64,000 nt of DNA from Patescibacteria group bacterium UBA661 (GTDB lineage: Bacteria; Patescibacteriota; Minisyncoccia; Phycocordibacterales; UBA918). The stretch is taken from contig DBNX01000014.1 in the NCBI GenBank assembly GCA_002299465.1, forward strand, positions 1-64,000, in the 5' to 3' direction. This document shows, one piece after another, positions 42,005 through 50,238 of the stretch. The translations under genes and the position numbers were made by a program. Under the pieces are notes generated by a model that was given only the letters and a program-made list of their open reading frames with translations, was not told the DNA's origin and searched no databases. The number at the start of each line of letters is the position of its first letter. Position 1 is the stretch's first letter.

Positions 42005-42034
42005 GAAGCCCACTTCTGCCTAGAAGTGGGCTTC
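42005..42034 (+). terminator. Perfect 13-bp hairpin ahead of gene 42073
   Basis: GAAGCCCACTTCT (42005-42017) is fully complementary to AGAAGTGGGCTTC (42022-42034) around GCCT. No T-tract follows, and a GGGCCC palindrome lies just beyond. It may terminate the wall operon or act as a stabilising 5' leader hairpin for the next gene. Confidence 0.5.
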
Positions 42035-42072
42035 TAGGGCCCTAAAATGCATATTAATACTAATTGATTGTT

Positions 42073-42579
42073 ATGAACGAAGGTCTCAGACCACAAGACG
42101 CTATTCTAAGTACTAAATTTGTCGATTATATCGAGGATAATCAAATAACCTCAAAAGAGTTGCGTGATGCCTATTATACTTTGTTGGATGTAATTGAAGA
42201 AAAACAGCCTGATCGAGTACAAGAATTAGTTACATATATGAACGTGATGTCAAAGCAAGGTTATCCTTTAAATCGTTTTGTAGAAACCATTTCTCAACTA
42301 GAGAGTTGGGAATACGCGGAGGCAGATTTTGCCGCCTATGTTGACAGTCTGCCGATAACGGATAAAGAAAAATCTCTATTGAAATCGATTCCAGAAAAAT
42401 CAAGAAACGGGGAAGTTACGATTGCTCTAGATGATGAGCATGTAGCAAATATCAAAATCGAAAACGCTTCCAAATTTGAAGGTTTTTATTTAGCGTTTTT
42501 AGAAGAAATACAGAAAGTTCTTACCAAAATAAACCCCAGTCCCCAAAACAAAGTTAGTTTTTGGTTTGAAGAAAAATGA
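42073..42579 (+). CDS. Uncharacterised soluble protein
   Basis: This 168-residue acidic, mostly helical protein starts from ATG 42073; a TTG 9 bp earlier is a poorer start. It has no membrane segment, cysteine cluster or catalytic motif. The C-terminal half looks like a small alpha/beta unit (NGEVTIALDDEHVANIKIEN). I do not recognise a family. The gene lies 15 bp before the Tag glycosylase and has a structured leader, so it may share a transcript with it. Confidence 0.5.
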   Translation: MNEGLRPQDAILSTKFVDYIEDNQITSKELRDAYYTLLDVIEEKQPDRVQELVTYMNVMSKQGYPLNRFVETISQLESWEYAEADFAAYVDSLPITDKEKSLLKSIPEKSRNGEVTIALDDEHVANIKIENASKFEGFYLAFLEEIQKVLTKINPSPQNKVSFWFEEK

Positions 42580-42594
42580 CGTAAAATTTAAGCT

Positions 42595-43137
42595 ATGTCT
42601 TATTGCAAATATGTGGTCGAGTTAGCAGAAAACAATTTGCACAAAAACTACCACGACACCCGCTATGGTTTTCCGTTGGCTGATGATAATGAGTTGTTTG
42701 GTCGGCTACTCTTAGAAATAAACCAAGCTGGTTTAAGCTGGGACATCATTCTTAAAAAAGAAGCCAACTTTAGAAAAGCGTATGATAACTTTGTGATTGC
42801 CAAGGTGGCTCGTTACGGTGAGAGAGAAATCTTTAGGCTGAGCAATGACGCTGGAATTATTCGTAATCATCTCAAAATTAAAGCCGCGATAAGCAACGCG
42901 CAAAGTATTTTAAAGTTACAGGCCGAATCTGGTTCTTTTGCTAATTGGTTAAAAAAACATCATCCTCAAAGCCGACTAGAGTGGACAAAATCATTCAAGC
43001 AAACTTTCAAATTCACGGGCGGTGAAATTGTTAACGAATTTTTAATGAGTACTGGCTACCTGCCGGGGGCGCACGCGATAGATTGTCCAATCTATCAAAA
43101 AACAATAGAAGCCAAACCGGCTTGGGTGTCTAAATAA
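42595..43137 (+). CDS. tag: DNA-3-methyladenine glycosylase I
   Basis: This 180-residue helix-hairpin-helix base-excision enzyme removes 3-methyladenine. It keeps the zinc ligands of Tag: C4, H20 (in YHDTRYG) and the C-terminal GAHAIDCPIY with His and Cys. The catalytic-pocket strip LLLEINQAGLSWDIIL (about 38-53) and IIRNHLKIKAAISNAQ are standard. The length fits the family (about 187). It probably protects the small genome from alkylation. Confidence 0.9.
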   Translation: MSYCKYVVELAENNLHKNYHDTRYGFPLADDNELFGRLLLEINQAGLSWDIILKKEANFRKAYDNFVIAKVARYGEREIFRLSNDAGIIRNHLKIKAAISNAQSILKLQAESGSFANWLKKHHPQSRLEWTKSFKQTFKFTGGEIVNEFLMSTGYLPGAHAIDCPIYQKTIEAKPAWVSK

Positions 43138-43217
43138 AGACCACGCCCCTGGCTTTTTGTTGCTTACTAGTAACCGTAGATGCTACAATTAAACTATAAG
43201 TTAGACAAATTATTTTT

Positions 43218-43952
43218 ATGTCATTTATCTCTTCGGAACGTTCTCTAATTAGCGCTGCCGCTATTCTAGGTATAGCTTTTGTTATCGGTGTTTTAATTGC
43301 TAGCCACACTGCCTACACAATAAGAATCTCGCAAGACGTTATTGAGGTTACTGGTTCAGCGCGCGTAGCGGTCACTTCTGACTTTGCGCGGTGGACTATA
43401 ACAGCCGGTGTAAACACTGGTCTCCATGATAAAGCCGAAGGTTATGCAAGATTGGAGGAAGCTAGTAAGCAAATCCTACAATACTTAAACGAGCGTGGTT
43501 ATGACTTGGTTGAAACACCTATTCCAATGGCTTTTCCAAATTTCGTACACAGTGAGCAGGCGGGATCGGTGCAGACTGGTTACCAAATACAGCGGAATTT
43601 TGTTGTGCGAAGTGATGATGTGGCGGGGATACAAGCATTAGCCAGCAATATAGTTCCGTTTACTGGCCCTCACCATAATATTATCAACAACTCACTAGAG
43701 CTGACTTACAAGAATCTACCCGAGACCAGGGTCACCTTGCTTACCGCCGCCATCGCGGATGCGAAAGCTCGGGCGGAAGCTATCGCCAGAGAGAGTGGTA
43801 GGGAAGTGGGGGATTTGCGCACGGCTGCTAGTGGCGTGGTGCAAGTCTTACCGGTCGGTGGAGTGGAGGTGTCTGATTTTGGGACTTACGACACTGCCAG
43901 TATGGAAAAAGAAGTGATGGTGACAGTGCGGGCTAAGTTTAGTCTAAATTAG
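43218..43952 (+). CDS. SIMPL-domain (DUF541) exported protein
   Basis: This 244-residue protein has one N-terminal membrane segment (about 12-31) and a SIMPL domain. The domain begins at ISQDVIEVTGSARVAVTSD, with the recurring GYQIQRNFVVRSDD and LLTAAIADAKARAEAIA helix. SIMPL proteins are periplasmic or surface-exposed and of unclear function, with links to stress responses. A very strong terminator follows. Confidence 0.82.
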   Translation: MSFISSERSLISAAAILGIAFVIGVLIASHTAYTIRISQDVIEVTGSARVAVTSDFARWTITAGVNTGLHDKAEGYARLEEASKQILQYLNERGYDLVETPIPMAFPNFVHSEQAGSVQTGYQIQRNFVVRSDDVAGIQALASNIVPFTGPHHNIINNSLELTYKNLPETRVTLLTAAIADAKARAEAIARESGREVGDLRTAASGVVQVLPVGGVEVSDFGTYDTASMEKEVMVTVRAKFSLN

Positions 43953-43962
43953 TCAGATTCGC

Positions 43963-43998
43963 CCGCTGTAAAAAATGCTTAAGCATTTTTTACAGCGG
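43963..43998. terminator. Perfect 18-bp palindromic terminator
   Basis: CCGCTGTAAAAAATGCTT and its exact complement form an 18-bp uninterrupted palindrome immediately after the SIMPL gene. The T-run is within the 3' arm, so it could work in both directions. Confidence 0.8.
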
Positions 43999-44051
43999 AT
44001 GCTAGACTAGTTATGTCGAGGTGTTAGTACTTTTAAGTTCATTTTTATTTT

Positions 44052-44786
44052 ATGCAAAACAAAATTGCTCTAGTGACTGGTGCCGGACAGGGTATTGGTC
44101 GTAGCGTTGCTCAGCATTTAGCTGAGGCTGGTTGTCGGGTGGTTTTAACTGATAGTAATCGGGAGCGGGTCGAGTTGGCGGCAGGGGAAATACGGGAAGC
44201 TGGTTACGAAGCAGTCGCTGCCTGTGGTGACGTTAGTAATCGCGAAGATGTTAAAGCGATGTTCGCCGCCTCCAGCGTTTTTGGCCCAGTTGAAATCTTG
44301 GTAAACAACGCTGGCATATTTCCATACATAAATTTTACTGAGCTCTCCGAGTGGGATTGGGAGAGAGTCCTTAAGGTTAATCTAAACTCTGTTTATCACT
44401 GTAGCCAAGAAGCTTTGTATTGTATGCCTAATGGTGGTCGCATAATTAACATCTCATCGATCGCTAGTCATCTGGGGTTCGCAGGACTGACGCACTATTG
44501 TGCCGCTAAAAGTGGTGTTAATGGTTTTACCAGAGCGTTGGCACTGGAAGTAGCACACCGCGGCATAACGGTAAATACCATAGCGCCTGGCGCCATTGAT
44601 ACCCCGGGAGCAAATATGACAATGGACCAAACGGCTGAGAATGCTTTTCTTGCCAAAATACCACTCGGTCGTAAGGGTAGACCGGAAGAGATTGCTCAGG
44701 TGGTGGGTTTTTTGGCATCAGCGGAAGCTACTTACATAACCGGTCAGGTAATTACTGTGGATGGCGGTTGGTCAATGGCCAGTTAA
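44052..44786 (+). CDS. SDR-family oxidoreductase (FabG-like)
   Basis: This 244-residue classical short-chain dehydrogenase has TGAGQGIGR (9-17), NNAG (near 88), catalytic Ser in ISSIAS and Y-x3-K in HYCAAKSG (near 151-155). An ITGQVITVDGGWS end is typical of FabG-like enzymes. It would use NAD(P)H to reduce a keto group, but the substrate is not evident. CPR cells usually lack full fatty acid synthesis, so a role in sugar or lipid modification is as likely as FabG. It stands alone between two terminators. Confidence 0.85.
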   Translation: MQNKIALVTGAGQGIGRSVAQHLAEAGCRVVLTDSNRERVELAAGEIREAGYEAVAACGDVSNREDVKAMFAASSVFGPVEILVNNAGIFPYINFTELSEWDWERVLKVNLNSVYHCSQEALYCMPNGGRIINISSIASHLGFAGLTHYCAAKSGVNGFTRALALEVAHRGITVNTIAPGAIDTPGANMTMDQTAENAFLAKIPLGRKGRPEEIAQVVGFLASAEATYITGQVITVDGGWSMAS

Positions 44787-44789
44787 AAT

Positions 44790-44814
44790 AAACCACCGGC
44801 TGAGGCGGTGGTTT
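44790..44814. terminator. Terminator after the SDR gene
   Basis: AAACCACCG (44790-44798) pairs with CGGTGGTTT (44806-44814), followed by GGATTTTGATT. It separates the SDR gene from the convergent gene at 44836. Confidence 0.75.
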
Positions 44815-44835
44815 GGATTTTGATTGCGGACTACT

Positions 44836-45189
44836 TCAAGTAGTTGTAGTTTTTTGCTTGAGGGCGGCGATTTGTTTTTTGATTTTTGCCACCGGTTTGG
44901 TGCGAGCCAGACTCTGGTTTCTGTTGAGGTAAAGGAAATATGGGCGTATTTTTCCGCCGCCTTCCTTTACATAAACACGCACATCTTGCTTGTGGTCAGA
45001 ACGCTTGAGCTCAGCCACAAACCGTGACGGTACTTCGTAGACGCCATCAACCAGATTGTCAGCAACGGTGATATTGAGGTGTTCTAGCGTAGCCGCTGAA
45101 TCACCCTGATCATTAAACCATTCGGCGATAGCCTCGTTAGCGCTGGGACTAAGAGGCTTCACATAGAAAGAGTATTGGCGTGAAGACAT
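44836..45189 (-). CDS. Small uncharacterised protein with a basic tail
   Basis: This 117-residue soluble protein begins MSSRQYSFYVKPLSPSANEA and ends in a Lys/Thr-rich tail. A GGAAGG sequence upstream (reverse strand near 45199) is a good ribosome-binding site and supports the start. The middle (RFVAELKRSDHKQDVRVYVK) is probably a small alpha/beta fold, but I recognise no family. The basic tail suggests nucleic acid contact, which is an inference only. Confidence 0.55.
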   Translation of the reverse strand: MSSRQYSFYVKPLSPSANEAIAEWFNDQGDSAATLEHLNITVADNLVDGVYEVPSRFVAELKRSDHKQDVRVYVKEGGGKIRPYFLYLNRNQSLARTKPVAKIKKQIAALKQKTTTT

Positions 45190-45912
45190 GGTGGCACCTT
45201 CCTAGTTTGAAATGAAACAAAAAAGAACAAAAGAGCTAGAGAGAAAGAATATCGAAATAACGGCAAATGTAAAGAGTTGTGTCTGTATAAAGTCAGACTA
45301 TTAAAATGATTTAAGGTAACCTCTAATTTTTTATTTTTTAATGTCGCACAATATTTTGCATAGGGGGGGGGGTAGAGTTGGTGGGTGATAGGGGCAAGGT
45401 CGGTGCTGGACGTTTTAGTGTGCTTTTGCATTAGGTTAATTTTTGACACTGAACCAGCTAACGTTCCGGTTTGTACCCAAGACAACAATTTTTGTAAGTG
45501 CTCAGATAAAACCAAAATAGCCACAAAAATTTAGTTTGTCAGATTTTTTAAAACAAAAAGTAACCGTAGCAACTCTGCTGGTAGGAATAATTTTAAATGA
45601 GGTTTACTAGCTGTGAGCACGCCCGAGTTACTTAACAGGAGCGTAGCTTACAAGAGCTTGTAAGGCTCAGGATACTAGATTAGGCGTACCGATCCCAACC
45701 CCTATAACTAACCCAGCCCAACTCCGGTAGTGTAGTGCCGACTTTAGATGTATAGCTTATGTCGCAAAAGATATATTGTGCGACATCTATCTATTACTAT
45801 GACTAAGCATTACGACATTATTTACCTAAAGCTAAAGCCTCCCCTTTCCCACTCGTATCGCTCCTAAGCCGCGGCTGGCTCTTATAAAATTTTTGCGACG
45901 TTGCCATTCATA
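45190..45912. other. Long intergenic region, 723 bp
   Basis: I see no credible gene here. A reverse-strand ORF (45159-45524) overlaps the gene at 44836 and its composition is not protein-like. The region holds a run of 10 G residues (45363-45372), an 8-bp inverted repeat CTTACAAG/CTTGTAAG near 45650-45667 and a 7-bp hairpin TGTCGCA/TGCGACA near 45761-45786. It is the longest gap in the right half, so an unrecognised RNA is possible. Confidence 0.4.
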
Positions 45913-46683
45913 TCAAGTGCCAATAAAATCTCTAACCATATCCAGATAATTCTGTCTGTCGTTGGTCAGATAAATATTCCGAGTAGCTTGGCGTGTTAAT
46001 TGCCCCTCTAATTCTGGGTGTCTGTAAAGATATTGTTGGAGTTTGTTTGGTATAATTTCGTCTTGTGAAAATACACTTTCGCTGTCCCCCATTATTTCTC
46101 GAACTGGTTCTTTGAGTAGACTGTAATGGGTGCAACCTAGAATAACAGCCCGTGCTCCAGCGTCTCGCGCCGTCTTTGTCTCGGCGCTGATATTAGCAAA
46201 TGCCTGGGCGATGTTCCCGGATTCAATTAACGGTACAATTTCTGGCAATGCTTTGCTTAGTAAAGACAGCTCTGCGTTTAACTTTGTTAATTCCCTCTGG
46301 TACTTACCAGAAGCAACTGTTCGCTTAGTGGCAAACAACATCACTGGTGTCAGTGCTTTATCCGCCAGCACCTCAACTGTCGGTATGATAACCCCCAGAA
46401 TACGCCGCGTAGCATATTCACCTTGCAAAATGGTGTCTTGTAGGCGGCGCAGGGTTTCGGCTGAAGCCGTATTGCAAGCAATAATGACAAGTAGACAATC
46501 TTTGGCAAACAAATGCTCGACACCAATTTTGGTCAGTCGGAATATCTCTTCCTCTGGTTTGTTACCAAAAGGCAAATTAGCAGTGTCTCCATAAAACTCA
46601 TAATCGTACTGAGGCAACTGCTTAGTTACCGCCTTTAGAATAAGCAACCCCCCTAGCCCCGAATCAAAGAAACCAATTTTCAT
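45913..46683 (-). CDS. murI: Glutamate racemase
   Basis: This 256-residue cofactor-independent racemase makes D-Glu for peptidoglycan. It has DSGLGGL (7-13), the first catalytic Cys in ACNTAS (near 69-74) and the second in GCTHYSLL (near 183-190). Length and motifs are standard. It lies 6 bp downstream of the EVE-domain gene on the same strand and supplies a precursor to the mraY-murG pathway. Confidence 0.92.
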   Translation of the reverse strand: MKIGFFDSGLGGLLILKAVTKQLPQYDYEFYGDTANLPFGNKPEEEIFRLTKIGVEHLFAKDCLLVIIACNTASAETLRRLQDTILQGEYATRRILGVIIPTVEVLADKALTPVMLFATKRTVASGKYQRELTKLNAELSLLSKALPEIVPLIESGNIAQAFANISAETKTARDAGARAVILGCTHYSLLKEPVREIMGDSESVFSQDEIIPNKLQQYLYRHPELEGQLTRQATRNIYLTNDRQNYLDMVRDFIGT

Positions 46684-46689
46684 ACAGCT

Positions 46690-47205
46690 TTATGGGTTTG
46701 TTTCGGAAACTTTAGTTCGTGTAGCCGTGGGACCAGCAAGACGGACGTTTTTACTAGCCAGTTTAACAATGGCGTAGTACTGGGCTTTTGTTATCGGTAT
46801 GACCGATAAGCGGTTCCCTTTTTTGATAAACGGCAAATCCGAAAATCGCTGGTCTGATTTTAAAGTTTCCAAAGAAACAATTTGTGAAAACTTATTAATA
46901 TAACGCATAGTTGGTCCAAGCCACCGCGGGTTGTTTGGAGTCGATTTGGCGTCATAGTACTGGTGTCCAGGGATGAATTGTGTGGGGTCTGGTGCGGCTG
47001 CTTTTGCTACCACCATCTCCCCCACCACCCCGACATTCTTGGTACTGGAGTGGTAAAATAACGCCAGATCGCCGATTTTCATCTCGTCACGAAACATATT
47101 GCGAACTTGGTAATTACGCACCCCATCCCATAATGACAATCCGGCTCGTTTTAAGTCATCGATTCCAAATTCACTAGGTTCACTTTTCATTAGCCAATAC
47201 CGCAT
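46690..47205 (-). CDS. EVE-domain protein
   Basis: This 171-residue protein has the EVE signature MRYWLMKSEPSEFGIDDL at the start, then WDGVRNYQVRNMFRDEMKIG followed by DLALFYHSS. EVE domains are PUA-like and bind modified bases in DNA or RNA; the human homologue is THYN1. In bacteria they occur alone or with restriction and defence genes. Here the neighbour is murI, so a housekeeping RNA or DNA role is possible. Confidence 0.88.
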   Translation of the reverse strand: MRYWLMKSEPSEFGIDDLKRAGLSLWDGVRNYQVRNMFRDEMKIGDLALFYHSSTKNVGVVGEMVVAKAAAPDPTQFIPGHQYYDAKSTPNNPRWLGPTMRYINKFSQIVSLETLKSDQRFSDLPFIKKGNRLSVIPITKAQYYAIVKLASKNVRLAGPTATRTKVSETNP

Positions 47206-47289
47206 AGATTTTGTTGTCAGATTTCTAGATTATACTATACAAAAAAGTTTCGCGGACTTTTCTCATTGTGTAATTGTCCCTGATAAAGT

Positions 47290-47315
47290 AAAAAGCACCC
47301 AAAGGGGTGCTTTTT
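47290..47315. terminator. Bidirectional terminator
   Basis: AAAAAGCACCC and GGGTGCTTTTT form an 11-bp stem around a short loop. It stands just beyond the stop of the transglycosylase-like gene and can serve leftward transcription. Confidence 0.85.
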
Positions 47316-47317
47316 AC

Positions 47318-47758
47318 TTAGTTATTCATCGCTAAGGCGTTGCTCCAGCAAGGGGCGGAAGCATTCCACGGACGCGTCCCTTGTGTTTCGTAAAGGTAGC
47401 GTGCGTAGGCCATATTGTGATAAATGTCGTAGAGATTGAGGTTCATAGAACGTGCTGTCTCCTCGTGGTAACGTTTATTGATCTGCATTACGCCAGTGTC
47501 GTCGTTGTCAACTCTGCCCCTTAGGACAGAACCGTCAGCGAGAGTGTGTCGAAAAGTCGATTCACAACGGGCAATGTGTATCATTATCGGTATATCACGG
47601 AAATAAGAACGAACTATTCGCTCGGTTGAAATAGTAGCAGCGGGCAGGTTTTCTTGTGCTACTTCTGCCGAACTTATATAACCGAACTCAGTACTTGCAG
47701 GGACAACGGTCGAAAACGACGTCGCAGCCAGAACAGCAAGTATTACATTGGATAAAAT
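47318..47758 (-). CDS. Lytic transglycosylase-like (SLT) exported protein with non-standard start
   Basis: The first ATG in frame (47584) gives only 88 residues and would begin inside the catalytic helix. The frame is open without a stop back to about 47770. The added 60 residues read as a signal peptide (ILSNVILAVLAATSFS) and linker. No ATG, GTG or TTG is available in that part, so initiation at ATT (47758), a frameshift from ATG 47765, or a sequence error is needed. The mature part has IARCESTFRH with the catalytic Glu, then DTGVMQIN and YARYLYETQGTRPW, as in SLT/lysozyme-like wall hydrolases. A near-consensus promoter lies upstream. Confidence 0.68.
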   Translation of the reverse strand: MLSNVILAVLAATSFSTVVPASTEFGYISSAEVAQENLPAATISTERIVRSYFRDIPIMIHIARCESTFRHTLADGSVLRGRVDNDDTGVMQINKRYHEETARSMNLNLYDIYHNMAYARYLYETQGTRPWNASAPCWSNALAMNN

Positions 47759-47838
47759 AAGCCATTGGTCTTATCTTATAAATACCGGCTTTTAGGTCGG
47801 TAACCGCAAAATCATAGCATAAATAGCGGATTTTTTAT

Positions 47839-47867
47839 ATTATAGCATATATTAAGCTATAAGTCAA
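47839..47867 (-). promoter_or_regulatory. Strong promoter for the transglycosylase-like gene
   Basis: On the reverse strand TTGACT (47862-47867), a 17-bp spacer and TATAAT (47839-47844) predict a start near 47832. The leader of about 70 nt contains the hairpin ATAAGATAAG/CTTATTTTAT over the expected start codon region. Confidence 0.65.
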
Positions 47868-48008
47868 TAGCTTGTGGTAATGTCTAAATAAATTTGGGCT
47901 GTTTTCAGCTATATTATAATCTAAGTCAGTTTTTATTTCGATTTATAAGTTTAAACCTCCCAACCCTCCGATCTTCGGCTTTAACACCAGTCAGTATATC
48001 TAAAAAAG

Positions 48009-48041
48009 CCGCCCCGAAAGTCGAGACGACTTTCGGGGCGG
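48009..48041 (-). terminator. Terminator of the repeat-protein gene
   Basis: CCGCCCCGAAAGTCG and its exact complement form a 15-bp stem around 3 nt. Read leftward, a TTTTTT tract follows. It lies 17 bp after the stop of the repeat-protein gene. Confidence 0.88.
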
Positions 48042-48057
48042 TGGGCGGGGTTACCTC

Positions 48058-49050
48058 TCAGAAATCTTTTTTTCTGTATATGCGGTAAACAGCTCTCGGT
48101 GTCGGCTTTTCCTCTAAAGACCGAAACTTTCTTGCAATTGGGATGTAGTGCTTGGGAGACATACCAATGAATGTGAACGAGTACGCAATGAACTCATTAG
48201 CCTCTACCTCTAGCTGTCGACAGAGCTTTAATTTCCTGTCGATATTCTCAAACGAGTAGCCGAGGATGTTCGGCGCCGTAGTGATCAGCTTCTGTGGGTC
48301 TTTGAACCCACGCTCACGCAACCCAGCGATTTTCCCGTCGATGTTCTCAAGCGAGTAGTTGAGGATAAGAGGCATCGAGACAATCATCTTCTGCGGGTCT
48401 TTGAACCCACGCTCTCGCAACCCAGCGATTTTCCCATCAATGTTCTCAAACGAGTAGCCGAGGATGGCAGGCGACGTAATGATCAGCTTCTGCAGGTCTT
48501 TGAACCCACGCTCTCGCAACCCAGCGATTTTCCCGTCGATGTTCTCAAACGAGTAGCCGAGAATGGTAGGCGACGTAATGATCAGCTTCTGCGGGTCTTT
48601 GAAGCCACGCTCACGCAACCCGGCGATTTTCCCGTCGATGTTCTCAAACGAGTAGCCGAGAATGGTAGGCGACGTAATGATCAGCTTCTGCGGGTCTTTG
48701 AACCCACGCTCTCGCAACCCGGCGATTTTCCCATCAATGTTCTCAAACGAGTAGCCAAGGATGGTAGGCGACGTAATGATCAGCTTCTGCGGGTCTTCGA
48801 ACCCACGCTCTCGCAACCCGGCGATTTTCCCGTCAATGTTCTCAAACGAGAGACCAAGGATGGCAGGCATCGAGACAATCATCTTCTGCAGGTCTTCGAA
48901 GCCGCGTTGTCTTAATCCTTCAATCTTTTTGCCATAATCTTCAACTGGCCAAAGGTGGTTTTTAAAGATCGAGCTGCCCTCAATACGTTCCAACCCGAAG
49001 ATTTCCGCATAGAAATTTTGACGGGCGTTTCTTTCTTCTTGAGAAAGCAT
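48058..49050 (-). CDS. mTERF-like tandem 33-residue repeat protein
   Basis: This 330-residue protein is built from seven near-identical 33-residue repeats at residues 42-272. A 41-residue N-terminal part and a divergent final unit (about 273-305) flank them. The repeat reads KIAGLRERGF.DPQKLIITSP then .ILGYSFENIDG. This matches the mTERF motif, with Leu/Gly-Phe helix, Pro at a fixed place and a S.ENI turn. mTERF solenoids in eukaryotic organelles bind nucleic acid and affect transcription or translation. No signal peptide is seen, so it is probably cytosolic. AGGAG lies 7-8 nt before the ATG, a strong ribosome site for this genome. Its target is unknown. Confidence 0.7.
   Translation of the reverse strand: MLSQEERNARQNFYAEIFGLERIEGSSIFKNHLWPVEDYGKKIEGLRQRGFEDLQKMIVSMPAILGLSFENIDGKIAGLRERGFEDPQKLIITSPTILGYSFENIDGKIAGLRERGFKDPQKLIITSPTILGYSFENIDGKIAGLRERGFKDPQKLIITSPTILGYSFENIDGKIAGLRERGFKDLQKLIITSPAILGYSFENIDGKIAGLRERGFKDPQKMIVSMPLILNYSLENIDGKIAGLRERGFKDPQKLITTAPNILGYSFENIDRKLKLCRQLEVEANEFIAYSFTFIGMSPKHYIPIARKFRSLEEKPTPRAVYRIYRKKDF
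48235..48927 (-). repeat. Seven 99-bp tandem DNA repeats within the mTERF-like gene
   Basis: Each copy encodes one 33-residue unit (residues 42-272). Copies 2-5 are close to identical at the DNA level as well as in protein, differing mostly at third positions and the P/L and T/A sites. That implies recent expansion or gene conversion, and copy number may differ between strains. Confidence 0.9.
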
Positions 49051-49093
49051 GGTACTCTCCTGTGTAGGGTGGAAGACAGTTTTGCTAATTTAG

Positions 49094-49122
49094 ACTATAT
49101 CATAAAATATGTTTTTGTCCAA
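49094..49122 (-). promoter_or_regulatory. Promoter of the mTERF-like gene
   Basis: On the reverse strand TTGGAC (49117-49122), a 17-bp spacer and TATAGT (49094-49099) lie about 44 bp before the start codon. Confidence 0.5.
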
Positions 49123-49214
49123 TTTTTTGCTGGCTGTTATCAGTACTCAATTACACTACTACAACTATAATTTTGCTGAATTATGTGTTTTAATTTAAGG
49201 GTTTCTTAAACGGT

Positions 49215-50138
49215 ATGACATTATTATTATTTTTTGGAGCGTTGGTGGCTCCCTTCCTCTACGCGATTACCAACCACGTAGATAAAATTCTCCTTCAAAA
49301 TTATTTCAAGGAAGGCGGGGTTGGTACATTGATTATTTTCTCCTCCCTCCTCTCTTTTATTGCTATACCAGTGGTGCTTTTTGTTGATCCAACGGTACTA
49401 CAAACTGATTGGTTTAATATAGCTATACTGACAGTTGTCGGTGCGATGAATCTCATCTTGTTGTGGTGTTACTTGCAGGCGCTCAACGCCGATGAGCCCA
49501 CGGTCGTTATTATCTTTTACCAGTTGGTGCCTGTACTCGGCCTGATTCTTGGCTATTTGGTGTTAGGAGAAATGATTACTCTGATGCAGGGGGTGGCCAT
49601 GGCACTCATCATTGTTGGTGCTTGTATTATGACGTTAGCAAGTGACGAGGATGGGAAGCTTACTATCCGACTTCGGACCCTGGGTTATATGGTGATTGCA
49701 TCTTTGTGTTGGGCGGGTGAGTCTACTCTCTTTAAAAAAGTGGCCCTAGAAGAGAACGTTTGGCGTTCCTTTTTCTGGGAAAGTCTTTCGATGGTTGTTA
49801 TTGGTATTATTTTGTTTTTATTTGTGCGTCGCTATCGCCAATCATTCCTAAAGGCACTAAAAGTAAACAGTAAACCAATTTTAGGTTTAAACGTTTTCAA
49901 TGAGTCAGTCTACATAACTGGTAACATGGCAGCTTCTTTTATGGTGGTCCTCATTCCGGTGGCTCTTAACTTGCTGATGAATTCCTTCCAGCCCATATTT
50001 GTGTTCGTTATTGGTCTGGTATTGGCGTGGTTTATACCGAATTATGCGACTGAGACAGCGCGTAGTCGCTGGAAGCAGAAACTGTTAGCCATTGTCTTCA
50101 CCGGCTTGGGGGCGTATTTCATTGGTGACTGGTGGTAG
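49215..50138 (+). CDS. DMT-family (EamA) transporter
   Basis: This 307-residue protein has about ten hydrophobic spans arranged as two EamA halves, each of five helices. The first half holds the ALNADEPTVVIIFYQLVPVL followed by GLILGYLVLGE stretch typical of drug/metabolite exporters. The second repeats it less exactly, around LLMNSFQPIFVFVIGLVLAW. It probably exchanges small metabolites across the membrane, but substrate cannot be inferred. It is divergent from the mTERF-like gene. Confidence 0.8.
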   Translation: MTLLLFFGALVAPFLYAITNHVDKILLQNYFKEGGVGTLIIFSSLLSFIAIPVVLFVDPTVLQTDWFNIAILTVVGAMNLILLWCYLQALNADEPTVVIIFYQLVPVLGLILGYLVLGEMITLMQGVAMALIIVGACIMTLASDEDGKLTIRLRTLGYMVIASLCWAGESTLFKKVALEENVWRSFFWESLSMVVIGIILFLFVRRYRQSFLKALKVNSKPILGLNVFNESVYITGNMAASFMVVLIPVALNLLMNSFQPIFVFVIGLVLAWFIPNYATETARSRWKQKLLAIVFTGLGAYFIGDWW

Positions 50139-50238
50139 GTAAGAAGTGACCACATTTTGTGTCTTTCTAACACCTTATCTAAATTTGATTTTTAGCTTCT
50201 TTAAAAAAACTTACTGCCGAGAGCTTTTATTTAAGTAA

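Noticed and set aside
45159..45524. 121-residue reverse ORF overlapping the gene at 44836.
   Set aside because: Composition is not protein-like (long Leu/His/Ser runs from A/T-rich DNA) and it conflicts with a better gene.
47700..47765. Short Cys-rich peptide from ATG 47765 (MAYFIQCNTCC) as a real overlapping gene.
   Set aside because: Its Cys codons arise from reading the signal-peptide codons in a shifted frame; no other support.
48235..48927. CRISPR-like or other intergenic repeat array at the 99-bp repeats.
   Set aside because: Repeats are coding, with no spacers, and encode a regular 33-residue protein unit.
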